From: Pseudomonadota bacterium
Lineage (GTDB): Bacteria; Pseudomonadota; Gammaproteobacteria; Steroidobacterales; Steroidobacteraceae
NCBI GenBank assembly: GCA_023423935.1
Contig: JAFAEQ010000058.1
Span: 1-64,000, forward strand
DNA: 64,000 nucleotides
Reading direction: 5' to 3'
Positions within the stretch are counted from its first letter, which is position 1. The number at the start of each line of letters is the position of its first letter. The translations under genes and the position numbers were made by a program. This document shows positions 1-8,315 of this stretch, piece by piece. Below the pieces are notes generated by a model. It had not been told where the DNA came from. It saw nothing but the letters and a program-made list of their open reading frames with translations, and did not search any database.

Positions 1-130
1 CGGGTGCGTTTGCGGTGAAGTTCGAATCCTGCCGTGGCCAACGTTTGCTGCGTAGGTTTCATCGATCCGTCCCACTCACCTGCGTTCGTCGCATTCTATG
101 CGAAGCGATGAATTAATCAGAGATTCCTTA

Positions 131-272
131 GCAATGAGCAATGAAGAAGATCCGAGTTACTCATTACTCATTACTCATTACTCATTACTAACTGCTCATT
201 ACTAACTGCTCATTACTCATTGCTCATTACTCATTGCTCATTGCTCATTACTCATTGCTCATTGCTCATTGC
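131..272. repeat. Heptamer element after motA (TTACTCA/TTGCTCA type)
   Basis: A short left arm (GCAATGAGCAATGA, 131-144) and about 11 bases of core are followed by a long right arm of TTACTCA / TTGCTCA heptamers from 156 to 272. The array stops about four bases before the motA stop codon. No gene is visible between base 1 and 276; bases 1-130 show nothing I can name. Confidence 0.8.
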
Positions 273-276
273 CAAT

Positions 277-1017
277 TCACGTCAGGTATCCCTGCAGCTT
301 CGATTCGATCGCGCGGGGGTTTTCGCCTTCGGCGATGGAGATCATGCCTTCGATGATCATTTCGCGTGCTTCGCTCTGCTTGGCGATGGCGAGCTTCAGT
401 TTGCTGGCGACAGGAAGGAAGAACAGGTTGGCGAGACCGATGCCGTAGATCGTGGCGGTGAATGCAGCGGCGATGCCGTGGCCGAGCTTGCTCGGGTCGG
501 CGAGGTTCTGGAGCACGGCCATGAGGCCGAGCACGGCGCCGATGATGCCGAGCGTCGGTGCGTAGATGCCCATGCCTTCGAATACTTTCGCGGCGCGTGT
601 GTCGCTCTGCTCGCGCAGATGCAGATCGACTTCGAGGATCTTGCGAATGATGTCGGGCTCGCTGCCGTCGACGACGAGTTGCAGACCCTTGCGTACGAAC
701 TCGTCGTTCTCGCGATCGATCATGGGTTCGAGTCCGAGCAATCCTTGCTTGCGCGCGATGTTGCTCCACTCGACCATTCTCTTGATGAGCTCCGCGCGGC
801 GATTGGCAGGCGGGCGGAACAGCCACGGCAGGATACGTCCGGCGTCTTTCATGACGGAGAGCGGTGTCTGGACGCAGATCGCAGCGATCGTGCCGACGAT
901 CACAATCATGAATGCAGCAGCAGACAGGAGCGACGCGAGTCCGGCGCCTTTCAGCACTGCGCCCACGAGAATCGCAGTCGCTGCAAGCAAGAGACCTAGG
1001 ATGCTGAGAATATCCAT
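277..1017 (-). CDS. motA: Flagellar motor stator protein MotA (MotC type)
   Basis: 246 residues of the MotA/TolQ/ExbB proton-channel family, forming with MotB the stator that drives flagellar rotation. Two N-terminal hydrophobic segments (about 1-22 and 30-50), a charged cytoplasmic loop (about 60-150, including MIDRENDEFVRKGLQLVVDG) and two C-terminal helices (about 150-200) with the family's GIIGAVLGLM stretch fit MotA. In pseudomonads the homologue beside cheYZ is called motC. It has its own sigma-28 promoter. No motB is seen; it would lie left of the window, beyond the repeat that abuts the stop codon. Confidence 0.93.
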   Translation of the reverse strand: MDILSILGLLLAATAILVGAVLKGAGLASLLSAAAFMIVIVGTIAAICVQTPLSVMKDAGRILPWLFRPPANRRAELIKRMVEWSNIARKQGLLGLEPMIDRENDEFVRKGLQLVVDGSEPDIIRKILEVDLHLREQSDTRAAKVFEGMGIYAPTLGIIGAVLGLMAVLQNLADPSKLGHGIAAAFTATIYGIGLANLFFLPVASKLKLAIAKQSEAREMIIEGMISIAEGENPRAIESKLQGYLT

Positions 1018-1117
1018 TGTCGATCGAAACGAAGCACTCGAAAGAAGTGACGGGAATTGTTACTCGGGGTCGCCGCGCCCGCTGTGAGCTGTGACGGAAA
1101 TCCCGATACTCGAGTGT

Positions 1118-1145
1118 GTATCGGCCGTGACCGCGCCAGGCTTGA
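1118..1145 (-). promoter_or_regulatory. Sigma-28 (FliA) promoter of motA
   Basis: On the minus strand TCAAGCCT (1145-1138), a 12-base spacer, then GCCGATAC (1125-1118), a near-consensus FliA promoter (TAAAGTTT or TCAAGTTT / GCCGATAA). It sits in the cheZ-motA gap, about 100 bases before the motA start, marking motA as a late gene. Confidence 0.8.
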
Positions 1146-1154
1146 GCATCCTCC

Positions 1155-1898
1155 CTACATTCCAAGTCCGGACAGGAGTGCGTCGACATCCTGCTGGCCA
1201 CTGACTGCCGGACCATGATCAACGCCGGGCACCGCAGGGCCGAAACCTCTGTGACCCGAGTCTGCAGACACAGGCTCTTTCGATTCCCGGGAACCGCTCT
1301 TCGACAGGCGCACCAATTCGACGAGCGCAGTCTCGAGCTCACCGACGAGCTTCATCACACCGCGAATGATCTGTCCGCTGAGATCCTGATAGCCCTGGGT
1401 CAACAGTACTTCCGCAAGATTGGTGCGCACCGCACCCATATCGTTGTGAGCTTCGACGAGAAAACTATCCATACGAGCGGCCATCACGCGGAATTCCTCC
1501 ACTGCGATGCTGCGCGCACGGAATCGCTTCCACATGTCGAGAATCTCGCCGGCCCCTTTGGCCGTGCGTTCGGCGAGCGGACCGGATTGCTCGACCAGAT
1601 CCATCGTGCGATGCGCCGCCTCGTCTGTCAGCTTGAGTACGTGATCCAGACGCAGGCGCGCATCGGGAACTTCCTTCTCCGCCAGATCGACGAGTCGCGA
1701 GTCGATGCTGAAACGCACGAGCGCCGATTGCAGATCGGAGGTGAGCTTGCGCAGTTCGCCGAAGAGCCCCCGCTCACGACGCTCCACGAGACCATCGAGC
1801 TCGTCGAAGAACCGGCCGTCATCGCCCGCCGCGAGCGCGCCCGCGAGCGCCGCAATCGTCGGGCCGTATTCTTCTTGTAGGTTGGCGGTGGAAGTCAT
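1155..1898 (-). CDS. cheZ: Chemotaxis protein phosphatase CheZ
   Basis: 247 residues. CheZ dephosphorylates CheY-P and ends the motor-switching signal. The long helical hairpin holds the catalytic signature QGYQDLSGQII at about residue 165, and the extreme C-terminus DVDALLSGLGM is the CheY-binding tail. An in-frame TTG lies six bases upstream, but AAGGA seven bases before the ATG at 1898 favours the ATG. It follows cheY; the cheA and cheB genes usual next to cheZ in pseudomonads are absent, motA coming next. Confidence 0.94.
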   Translation of the reverse strand: MTSTANLQEEYGPTIAALAGALAAGDDGRFFDELDGLVERRERGLFGELRKLTSDLQSALVRFSIDSRLVDLAEKEVPDARLRLDHVLKLTDEAAHRTMDLVEQSGPLAERTAKGAGEILDMWKRFRARSIAVEEFRVMAARMDSFLVEAHNDMGAVRTNLAEVLLTQGYQDLSGQIIRGVMKLVGELETALVELVRLSKSGSRESKEPVSADSGHRGFGPAVPGVDHGPAVSGQQDVDALLSGLGM

Positions 1899-1919
1899 GT
1901 GCAAATCCTTGGGCGGCTG

Positions 1920-1990
1920 GACGGCTTAGGTTCTGGTCAGAAGGTCTCGGCTCTTGCCAGGAGCCCAGTACCCAACACCCTGCTGCCCCG
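1920..1990. repeat. Weak repeat element in the cheZ-cheY gap
   Basis: The gap holds CTGGTCAGAAGG (the left-core motif of the other elements) and a degenerate run of CCCAGTA/CCCAACA/CCCTGCT heptamers at about 1971-1988. It resembles the CCCAGCAG element between fliR and fliQ but is shorter and more decayed. Confidence 0.4.
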
Positions 1991-1991
1991 G

Positions 1992-2384
1992 TTACGCCGC
2001 GTTCGCGCGTGCCTCGAGGATCTTGTCGATCTTTTCCTTGAGCGTGACTGCGGTGAAGGGCTTGATCACATAGCCGTTCACGCCGGCCTGCGCGGCTTCG
2101 ATGATCTGCTCGCGCTTGGCTTCTGCAGTCAGCATCAGCACCGGCATCTTGGACAGGCGTGCATCGGCGCGCACGGCCTTGAGCAGATCGAGCCCGGGCA
2201 TGCCCGGCATGTTCCAGTCCGTAATCAGAAAGTCGAAGTTCCCGGCCTGAAGCATCGGCAACGCCGTCTGACCGTCATCGGCTTCGGTCACGTTGGCGTA
2301 ACCCAGATCGTTGAGAAGGTTCTTGATGATGCGACGCATGGTCGAGAAATCGTCGACCACCAGAAACTTCATGTCTTTGCTCAC
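1992..2384 (-). CDS. cheY: Chemotaxis response regulator CheY
   Basis: 130-residue single-domain receiver. Acid pocket D11-D12, phosphorylation site D56 (ITDWNMPG), switch T86 and K108 (VIKPF) are all present. CheY-P binds FliM/FliN at the motor switch to change rotation. The start is GTG, with GGAG nine bases upstream; the internal ATG four codons later is too far from that site. It lies between fliA and cheZ, the usual order. Confidence 0.96.
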   Translation of the reverse strand: MSKDMKFLVVDDFSTMRRIIKNLLNDLGYANVTEADDGQTALPMLQAGNFDFLITDWNMPGMPGLDLLKAVRADARLSKMPVLMLTAEAKREQIIEAAQAGVNGYVIKPFTAVTLKEKIDKILEARANAA

Positions 2385-2446
2385 AGCGCGATCTCCTTCA
2401 AACCGTTATCTCTCGAACGATTGCCGCCTGACGCGCGGCCGTTCCG

Positions 2447-3190
2447 TCAACCCTTCGGCGCGCGATCCCGCCAGTCGACGAGCCGCGCCTTCAATCTCAC
2501 CAGTGCCTGACCGTGCAGCTGACACACGCGCGATTCGGTCACCTTCAGCACCGCGCCGATCTCTTTCAGATTCAACTCATCGTCGTAGTACAACGACATC
2601 ACCAGCCGTTCACGCTCTGGCAATTCCTTGATCGCCTGTGCGAGCGCCGCACGAAATCCTTCTTCGGTCGCATCGAGAAACGGATCCGCCGTTTCATCTT
2701 CCAGCCGACCGATGAGCGCATCCTCCTCGCCGCTGGTCTCATCGAGACTTGCGACCCGACAGCTCGCAGCGTCCTGCGCGATGCGGTGATAGTCCGTGAG
2801 CGAGATACCCATTCGCTCGGCGATTTCGCTGTCCCGCGCTTCGCGTCCGAACTCCGCTTCGAGATCGCGGATCGCTGCGGCCGCTGCGCGCGCCTTGCGA
2901 TGCACGGAACGTGGCGCCCAGTCGAGCTTGCGAAGCGCATCGAGCATCGCACCGCGTATGCGGATACCCGCATACGTTTCGAAACTTGCCCCGCGATCGG
3001 CCGTGTAATGAGCCGCCGCTTCCAGCAGGCCGAGCATGCCGGCCTGGATCAAGTCCGAGACTTCCACCGAAGCAGGCAAACGGCCCGCCAGGTGATAGGC
3101 AATGCGCTTCACCAGTTCGGCGTGGCGCATCACCATCGCATCGGTGTCGCGATGGTTGCGTCCTGCCTTGTATGCCGCGACGCCGCTCAT
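2447..3190 (-). CDS. fliA: Flagellar sigma factor FliA (sigma-28)
   Basis: 247 residues. Regions 2 (VSDLIQAGMLGLLEAA... RIRGAMLDALR), 3 and 4 (LPERERLVMSLYY... LKEIGAVLKVTESRVCQLH) of a sigma-70 family protein with the FliA pattern, including the WAPRSVHRKAR stretch. It directs RNA polymerase to late genes, here motA, fliS, fliC and flgM, and is held by FlgM (56381-56698). The start ATG overlaps the flhG stop as ATGA; a longer open frame exists upstream but lies inside flhG. Confidence 0.96.
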   Translation of the reverse strand: MSGVAAYKAGRNHRDTDAMVMRHAELVKRIAYHLAGRLPASVEVSDLIQAGMLGLLEAAAHYTADRGASFETYAGIRIRGAMLDALRKLDWAPRSVHRKARAAAAAIRDLEAEFGREARDSEIAERMGISLTDYHRIAQDAASCRVASLDETSGEEDALIGRLEDETADPFLDATEEGFRAALAQAIKELPERERLVMSLYYDDELNLKEIGAVLKVTESRVCQLHGQALVRLKARLVDWRDRAPKG

Positions 3191-4059
3191 CGGACCACCT
3201 CCAGCCGCATCTGCGGCCGGGCCACCAGTCGCTCCACGAAGAACTCCAGGTTCCCGCGCGGACCTTCCGGCACAGGCCATTTATCGGCTTTCAGCGCGAG
3301 TTTCTTGAATGCCCGGGTCGACGGACTTGACGGAAATGCGCCAACGACGGGACGCTGTTCACGAATTGCGCGCCGCAGATACGGGTCTTCAGGGATTTCC
3401 CCGACATACTCGAGCGTGACATCGAGGAACTTCGATGTGACCCGCTGCAACTTTTCGAACAGGATTTCGCCATCGCCGGGCGAGCGCACCATGTTGGCGA
3501 GAACCCGGAACCGCGTCACATCGTGAGTGCGGCTCAGCACCTTCACGAGCGCATAGGCATCCGTCATCGACGCAGGCTCATCGCACACCACCAGCAGCAC
3601 ATGCTGTGAGGCCTGCGAGAACTGCAGCACGCTGTGCGAGATACCTGCCGAGGTATCGACGATCATCGTATCCACACGATTGGTCAGCGCGCTGAACGCC
3701 TGCACGAGACTCAAGTGCCCTGCCGCAGACAGATTCGCCAGATCGGCCACACCCGATGCACCCGGCACGACCTGCACGCCGTGCGGCGACTCGAGAATGA
3801 TCTCCTCGAGCGAGCGCTCGCCGGATAGCACATGCGCCATCGTGTGCCGGGGCGACAAGCCGAGAAACACATCGACGTTCGCCAGACCCAGATCCCCATC
3901 GAGCAACATCACCCGCCGCCCCGTCGTGGCAAGCGCGGTCGCAAGGTTCACAGCGACGCTCGTCTTTCCGACCCCGCCCTTCCCGCCGGTCACCGCAATG
4001 ACCTGCACCGGACCCGGATTCGCCGCCCGTCGAAGGCCAGCTGTCTGCATTGATTCCAT
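3187..4059 (-). CDS. flhG: Flagellar number regulator FlhG (FleN), MinD-like ATPase
   Basis: 290 residues. Deviant Walker A GGKGGVGKTS at 25-34, then LLDGDLGLANVD at about 52-63, typical of the ParA/MinD family. FlhG limits the number of polar flagella and in pseudomonads (FleN) inhibits FleQ. It sits between flhF and fliA as in other polar flagellates. AAGG seven bases before the first ATG supports this start; a second ATG lies three codons later. Confidence 0.95.
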   Translation of the reverse strand: MESMQTAGLRRAANPGPVQVIAVTGGKGGVGKTSVAVNLATALATTGRRVMLLDGDLGLANVDVFLGLSPRHTMAHVLSGERSLEEIILESPHGVQVVPGASGVADLANLSAAGHLSLVQAFSALTNRVDTMIVDTSAGISHSVLQFSQASQHVLLVVCDEPASMTDAYALVKVLSRTHDVTRFRVLANMVRSPGDGEILFEKLQRVTSKFLDVTLEYVGEIPEDPYLRRAIREQRPVVGAFPSSPSTRAFKKLALKADKWPVPEGPRGNLEFFVERLVARPQMRLEVVR

Positions 4060-4080
4060 TGAATTGCCTTAGTAAGAACT

Positions 4081-4238
4081 CGGTGATGAGTGATGAGTGA
4101 CGCGTGATGAGAAGAGACATCTCCCCTCAGCACCGCACCCCGCACACTTGCCACCTCATGAAAAACATCGACTGATATGTATGCGCGGCGGATGATTCGT
4201 TCTTGCTCATCACTGATCACCCTTCACGCATCACTCCA
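4081..4238. repeat. Heptamer inverted-repeat element, flhG-flhF gap (GTGATGA type)
   Basis: Left arm of GTGATGA / GTGACGC heptamers (about 4082-4111), right arm TCATCAC / TGATCAC / GCATCAC (about 4204-4237), about 90 bases of unrelated core. On either strand the stop-rich GTGATGA arm reads first and the stop-free TCATCAC arm second. It fills the gap to the flhF stop codon. Confidence 0.85.
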
Positions 4239-4241
4239 GAA

Positions 4242-5558
4242 TCACGCCAACACTCTCGCCACAGTGCCAAAGCGTCGCTGCAGCAGATCTTCGTCGGCTG
4301 TTGCGCCGGCTCTGCGCGAGAGCTCCACTGCGCGTGCGATGAGCTGATGCGCGCGGGCGGCGGAGAGATCTTCGGGAACGCGCTGGCCGTCGCTCAGGTA
4401 CGCAACCGGCAGGCCGCTGCGGATCAGCATGGAGATCGCACCGCCGAGGCTGGTCGCTTCATCGAGCTTGGTGAGCACGCAACTTGCGGCTTGCGCGGGA
4501 GCGAAGCGCACGACCGCTTCTTCGATCGCGCCCGCCTGTGCGGCCGCGGACAGCACGAGTGTGCTTTCGAGCTTGTCGTGCGCGGAGCTCAGTGCTGCAA
4601 GCTCACCGGCCAATCGTGTATCGCGCTGACTCAAACCCGCCGTGTCGATCAGCACGAGGCGACGATCGGCGAGGCGATCCAGCAACTCGGGCAGTTCCTG
4701 CAATCCATCGATTCCGTACGCAGGCGCACCGAGCAAGCGACCGAGCGTGTGGATCTGATCCTGCGCACCGATTCGAACGGCATCGGCGGAAATCAACGCA
4801 AGCGAGCGCGGGCCATGACGCATCACCCAGCGCGCGGCGAGTTTGGCGATCAGCGTGGTCTTGCCGACACCGGTCGGGCCGACCATCGCGACGAAGCCGC
4901 CTTTATCGAGCCAGCGTTCTTCGATGACCGAAATCTTGCGCGACATCTGCGCGAGCGCCATACGATGCGCCTCGGCCAGCTCGAACTTCGACGGCAGGCT
5001 TGCGACCAGTTCGCCCGCGAGATCCGCGGCAAGACCAAGCTGCGTGAGCTGCTTGAGCAATTCCGTCTGTAACGGCGAACGCCGCGACAGATCGTTCCAG
5101 GCGAGCGTTGCCAGCTGCGTCTCGAGCATCTGACGCAGCGTGCGCAGTTCCTCGCTCATGTGAGACGAACCGTGCGATTCGGGCTGCGCGGTGGGCAAAT
5201 CGAAATCGTCCGCATCTGTGCGATAGGAATTCGCGGCGGCCGATCTGCGAGCCCCGCTCGAACGTGTGACACGCGCGGGACGCTCTTCTTCGAACGAACC
5301 CGCAAAGCTCGCATACGTCGCGCGCCGCTCATCTTCATTCGTGAAGCTCTCCTCCGCCGAAGCAGTCGCGGCGGGGTAGCGATCGGCACCGTACGTATCG
5401 ACGCCGGTGTCCTCCATTTCATAGTCGATCGCAGCAACGACTTCGACGCCGCCCGCAATCTTGCGACTCGAGAGGATCACCGCATCAGGCCCCTGCGCCT
5501 CACGCACCTGCGCAAGCGCACGACGCATGTCGGGCGCGCGGTAGTGTTTGAGTTTCAT
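4242..5558 (-). CDS. flhF: Flagellar placement GTPase FlhF
   Basis: 438 residues. N-terminal basic B domain (MKLKHYRAPDMRRAL), a variable linker (about 50-140), then an SRP54-type NG domain with G1 loop GPTGVGKTT at 227-235, LIDTAGLSQRD and LTKLDEATSLGG. FlhF recruits the first flagellar parts to the pole. The start is the ATG with GGAG seven bases upstream; ten more codons upstream are open but lack a site and are atypical. Confidence 0.95.
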   Translation of the reverse strand: MKLKHYRAPDMRRALAQVREAQGPDAVILSSRKIAGGVEVVAAIDYEMEDTGVDTYGADRYPAATASAEESFTNEDERRATYASFAGSFEEERPARVTRSSGARRSAAANSYRTDADDFDLPTAQPESHGSSHMSEELRTLRQMLETQLATLAWNDLSRRSPLQTELLKQLTQLGLAADLAGELVASLPSKFELAEAHRMALAQMSRKISVIEERWLDKGGFVAMVGPTGVGKTTLIAKLAARWVMRHGPRSLALISADAVRIGAQDQIHTLGRLLGAPAYGIDGLQELPELLDRLADRRLVLIDTAGLSQRDTRLAGELAALSSAHDKLESTLVLSAAAQAGAIEEAVVRFAPAQAASCVLTKLDEATSLGGAISMLIRSGLPVAYLSDGQRVPEDLSAARAHQLIARAVELSRRAGATADEDLLQRRFGTVARVLA

Positions 5559-5579
5559 GGGCGCACTCCGTCGCAGCAA

Positions 5580-5717
5580 ACTAGCCAACTAGTCCGCTGG
5601 TCTGCTAGCCAGAAGGCGCGTTGCGCCTTCGGATGCTGTGTGTTGACTGACTTGCTCATAAAAAACTCTTTTGATCTCTCCTCTGGCTAGCGGACTAGCT
5701 GACTAGTTGGCTAGCTG
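5580..5717. repeat. Inverted-repeat element, flhF-flhA gap (CTAGTCCG type)
   Basis: Left arm of ACTAG/GCTAG units (5580-5614, ending GCTAGCCAGAA) and right arm (5681-5717, beginning CTCTGGCTAGCGG) are reverse complements in outline. The core opens with the small hairpin GAAGGCGC-GTT-GCGCCTTC. Related elements lie in the flhB-fliR, fliQ-fliP and fliL-fliK gaps. Confidence 0.85.
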
Positions 5718-5720
5718 CTG

Positions 5721-5748
5721 CTCGTTACCGCCCCACGGCGGTAACGAG
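5721..5748 (-). other. Perfect hairpin spanning the flhA stop codon
   Basis: CTCGTTACCGCC and GGCGGTAACGAG form a perfect 12-bp stem with a 4-base loop, enclosing the last codons and the TAA stop of flhA. No U-run follows, so it is not a canonical terminator. It touches the neighbouring repeat element, as similar palindromes do at fliE, fliF, fliQ and flgK. Confidence 0.75.
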
Positions 5749-7806
5749 CCTCACCTTCCTGTTATCCGGAATCTCGTTCCAGGCCAGTACGTGCATGTTC
5801 GGTACGACGCTGCGGACGAAGCGTGCGAGGGTCTGGCGCAGTTGTGGCGGCACGAGGAGGACGGCGGGTTCGCCTGTCATTTCCTGGCGCTGAGCGGCTT
5901 CTGCGAGGCGCCGCTGCATGCGCTCAGCGAGTCCGGGTTCGAGTCCGGGCGTTGCAGCGGCAGCGCCACCGAGCGAATTGCTCAGCAGTTGTTCGAGATC
6001 GGGTTCGAGCGTGATGACCGGTAGCTCGGTCGCCATGCCGGCGATGTCCTGCACGATCTGACGGCCGAGCGCGACGCGGACGAGCTGTTGCAGCTGGATC
6101 GGGTCCTGCGTGCGCGGCGCATGCTCGGCGAGCGTCTCGACGATGGTGCGCATGTTGCGGATCGGGACGCGTTCGTTGAGCAAGCCCTGCAGCACGCGCA
6201 CGACCGAGCCGAGCGGCAGCAGACGCGGCGTGAGATCTTCGACGAGCTTCGGCGCGGTCTTGCCCAGTGCGGTGAGCAGTTGCTGGACTTCTTCGTGACC
6301 GAGCAGTTCGTGTGCGTGCGTCTGAATGACGTGACTCAAGTGCGTCGCGATGACCGTGCTCGCATCGACGACGGTGTAACCGAGCGTCTGCGCCTGATCG
6401 CGCATGGCCGGCTCGATCCATACCGCTTCCATGCCGAACGCCGGATCGCGCGTGGCGATGCCGTTCAACTGGCCGAACACCTTGCCCGGATTGATCGCAA
6501 GCTCACGCTCCGGATAGATCACGCCCTCGCCCACCGGCACGCCGGCGAGATTGATGCGATAGGCATTCGGCGACAGATCCAGGTTGTCGCGGATATGCAC
6601 GGCCTGCACGAGGAAGCCGAGATCCTGAGTGAGCTTGCGCCGCACGCCTTTGATACGGGCCAGCAGATCGCCGCCTTGCGACTTGTCTACGAGCGGCACG
6701 AGGCGATAACCGACTTCGAGGCCGATGATGTCGACAGGCTGCACGTCGTCCCAGGTCAGCTCGCGCTGATCCGCAGCCGGTGCGGGAGGCGGCGCAACTT
6801 CCACCGGCGCTGGCGGTGCCTGCTTCGATCGTCGATGCAGAACCCACGCGCCCCATCCGCAGAGCGCACCCATCAAGAGGAATGGCAGGTTCGGCATGCC
6901 TGGAATCAGGCCCATCACACCGAGCAATCCGGCCGCAACGGCCAGCGCCTTTGGATGTCCGAGCAACTGCTTCTGCAGCTCACCGCCCATGTCCTGCGCA
7001 CCGGACATACGCGTCACGATGATCGCAACTGCGGTCGAGAGCATCAGCGCGGGAATCTGCGCAACCAGACCGTCGCCAATGGTGAGCAGCGCGTAGACGC
7101 GCGCTGCATCCTTGAAGCTCATGTCGTGCGCCATCATGCCGATGGCGATACCGCCGAGAATATTGATGACCAGCACCATGATGCCGGCGGTGGCATCGCC
7201 GCGAACGAACTTGCTGGCACCATCCATCGAACCGTAGAAGTCTGCTTCCTGACGCACTTCGGCGCGACGCACGCGTGCTTCGTCCTGATTGATGAGACCG
7301 GCGTTCAGATCGGCGTCGATCGCCATCTGCTTGCCGGGCATTGCGTCCAGGGTGAATCGCGCACTGACTTCTGAGATACGGCCTGCGCCCTTCGTCACGA
7401 CGACGAAGTTGATGATCGTCAGGATGCCGAAGACGATGATGCCGACGGCGTAGTTGCCGCCGATCACGAACTCGCCGAATGACTCGATCACCTTGCCTGC
7501 CGCATGCGAGCCGGTGTGACCGTGCAGCAGCACTACGCGGGTTGAAGCGACGTTCAAGGCCAATCGCAACAACGTCGCGAGCAGCAGCACCGTCGGAAAC
7601 ACGCCGAACTCGAGCGGTCGTGCCACATAGAACACGGCCATCACGATCACGAGCGACAACGCGATGTTGAACGTGAACAGCACGTCCAATGCAATCGGCG
7701 GCAACGGCAGGATCACCATCGCCAGCACGGCCAGCACGCCCACCGGCACACCGATGCCGGAGCGCAACAGAGCGCCGAAGTTCATGGCTGGAGCGATGGA
7801 GGACAT
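5725..7806 (-). CDS. flhA: Flagellar export gate protein FlhA
   Basis: 693 residues, normal length. About eight N-terminal transmembrane helices (RSGIGVPVGVLAVLAMVILP onward), the conserved loop with GEFVIGGNYAVGIIVFGILT and RFTLDAMPGKQMAIDADLN, then a C-terminal cytoplasmic domain that docks chaperone-substrate complexes. The frame is open 91 codons further upstream, but that part is low-complexity acidic sequence read from the repeat element, so MSSIAPAMNF is taken as the start; no clear ribosome site precedes it. A sigma-54 promoter lies about 180 bases upstream. flhB, normally adjacent, is 12 kb away beyond the sugar island. Confidence 0.95.
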   Translation of the reverse strand: MSSIAPAMNFGALLRSGIGVPVGVLAVLAMVILPLPPIALDVLFTFNIALSLVIVMAVFYVARPLEFGVFPTVLLLATLLRLALNVASTRVVLLHGHTGSHAAGKVIESFGEFVIGGNYAVGIIVFGILTIINFVVVTKGAGRISEVSARFTLDAMPGKQMAIDADLNAGLINQDEARVRRAEVRQEADFYGSMDGASKFVRGDATAGIMVLVINILGGIAIGMMAHDMSFKDAARVYALLTIGDGLVAQIPALMLSTAVAIIVTRMSGAQDMGGELQKQLLGHPKALAVAAGLLGVMGLIPGMPNLPFLLMGALCGWGAWVLHRRSKQAPPAPVEVAPPPAPAADQRELTWDDVQPVDIIGLEVGYRLVPLVDKSQGGDLLARIKGVRRKLTQDLGFLVQAVHIRDNLDLSPNAYRINLAGVPVGEGVIYPERELAINPGKVFGQLNGIATRDPAFGMEAVWIEPAMRDQAQTLGYTVVDASTVIATHLSHVIQTHAHELLGHEEVQQLLTALGKTAPKLVEDLTPRLLPLGSVVRVLQGLLNERVPIRNMRTIVETLAEHAPRTQDPIQLQQLVRVALGRQIVQDIAGMATELPVITLEPDLEQLLSNSLGGAAAATPGLEPGLAERMQRRLAEAAQRQEMTGEPAVLLVPPQLRQTLARFVRSVVPNMHVLAWNEIPDNRKVRLVTAVGR

Positions 7807-7814
7807 AGAAGCTT

Positions 7815-7950
7815 TGCCGTGATGGTGGTGATGAAGTGATGTCAGTGATGCCGGCCAGAGGCGGCAGCCGAGCGGCGGGTCGCGCCTGCACTCATCACTT
7901 TCGTCACCTTCATCACTTTCGTCACCTTCATCACTGTCATCACCTTCATA
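7815..7950. repeat. Inverted-repeat element upstream of flhA (GTGATG, 7/9-mers)
   Basis: Left arm GTGATGGTGGTGATGAAGTG and continuation (7816-7856, ending GGCCAGAG), right arm of CATCACTTTCGTCACCTT 18-mers (7889-7950). It lies in the flhA mRNA leader between the sigma-54 promoter and the start codon. Confidence 0.8.
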
Positions 7951-7986
7951 TCGGCTGGCGCCATTGGTCTGACGCAGCCCTATATG

Positions 7987-8002
7987 TGCAACTCCCAAGC
8001 CA
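7987..8002 (-). promoter_or_regulatory. Sigma-54 promoter of flhA
   Basis: TGGCTTGGGAGTTGCA on the minus strand has the invariant GG and GC exactly ten bases apart and matches TGGCACGNNNNTTGCW well. Transcription would begin near 7976 and run through the repeat into flhA, so flhA-flhF-flhG-fliA does not depend on read-through from flhB. Confidence 0.8.
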
Positions 8003-8184
8003 CGAGCTCTTTTGCAGAACGGGAGTTCTTCACACTTTTCAATGCAAAAGGATCGAGCGCGGGCCGGTGATGCGGCCATGAGCGCCGCGCGGCATGAAGG
8101 CCTTCACGCAACGTGAACGGAGTTCACAAAGTCAGCAGATGGGGCGCGACGGAAAGTCGACGCCGAGCCGGATCTGCGCGCCTG

Positions 8185-8312
8185 GATGACGGCGGGAACT
8201 GGCGCCGCGGTACGCCGATCGGACGGATACCCGCCTCACGCGGGTATGACGAAAAGAGAAAGCCGGACGGCTTTAGCCTCACTCGTCACTCCTGCGAAGG
8301 CAGGAGTCCATC
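8185..8312. repeat. REP-like palindrome cluster between flhA and the sugar island
   Basis: Short palindromes of the general proteobacterial REP type: a TGGATGACGGCGGGAACTGG half, GGATACCCGCCTCACGCGGG (about 8225-8244), and ACTCCTGCGAAGGCAGGAGT (8291-8310). The last lies just past the stop of the DUF1080 gene. The rest of 8003-8184 shows nothing I recognise. Confidence 0.6.
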
Positions 8313-8315
8313 TCG

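Noticed and set aside
1..45. tRNA 3' end (GTTCGAATCC motif near the left edge)
   Set aside because: The T-loop-like string is present but the flanking bases do not pair as a T-stem and no acceptor end is visible. Too little to call a tRNA or an attachment site.
7807..8079. N-terminal extension of FlhA (91 residues, acidic)
   Set aside because: The extension is the translated repeat (GDESDEGDESDE) plus the sigma-54 promoter region, absent from the FlhA family.
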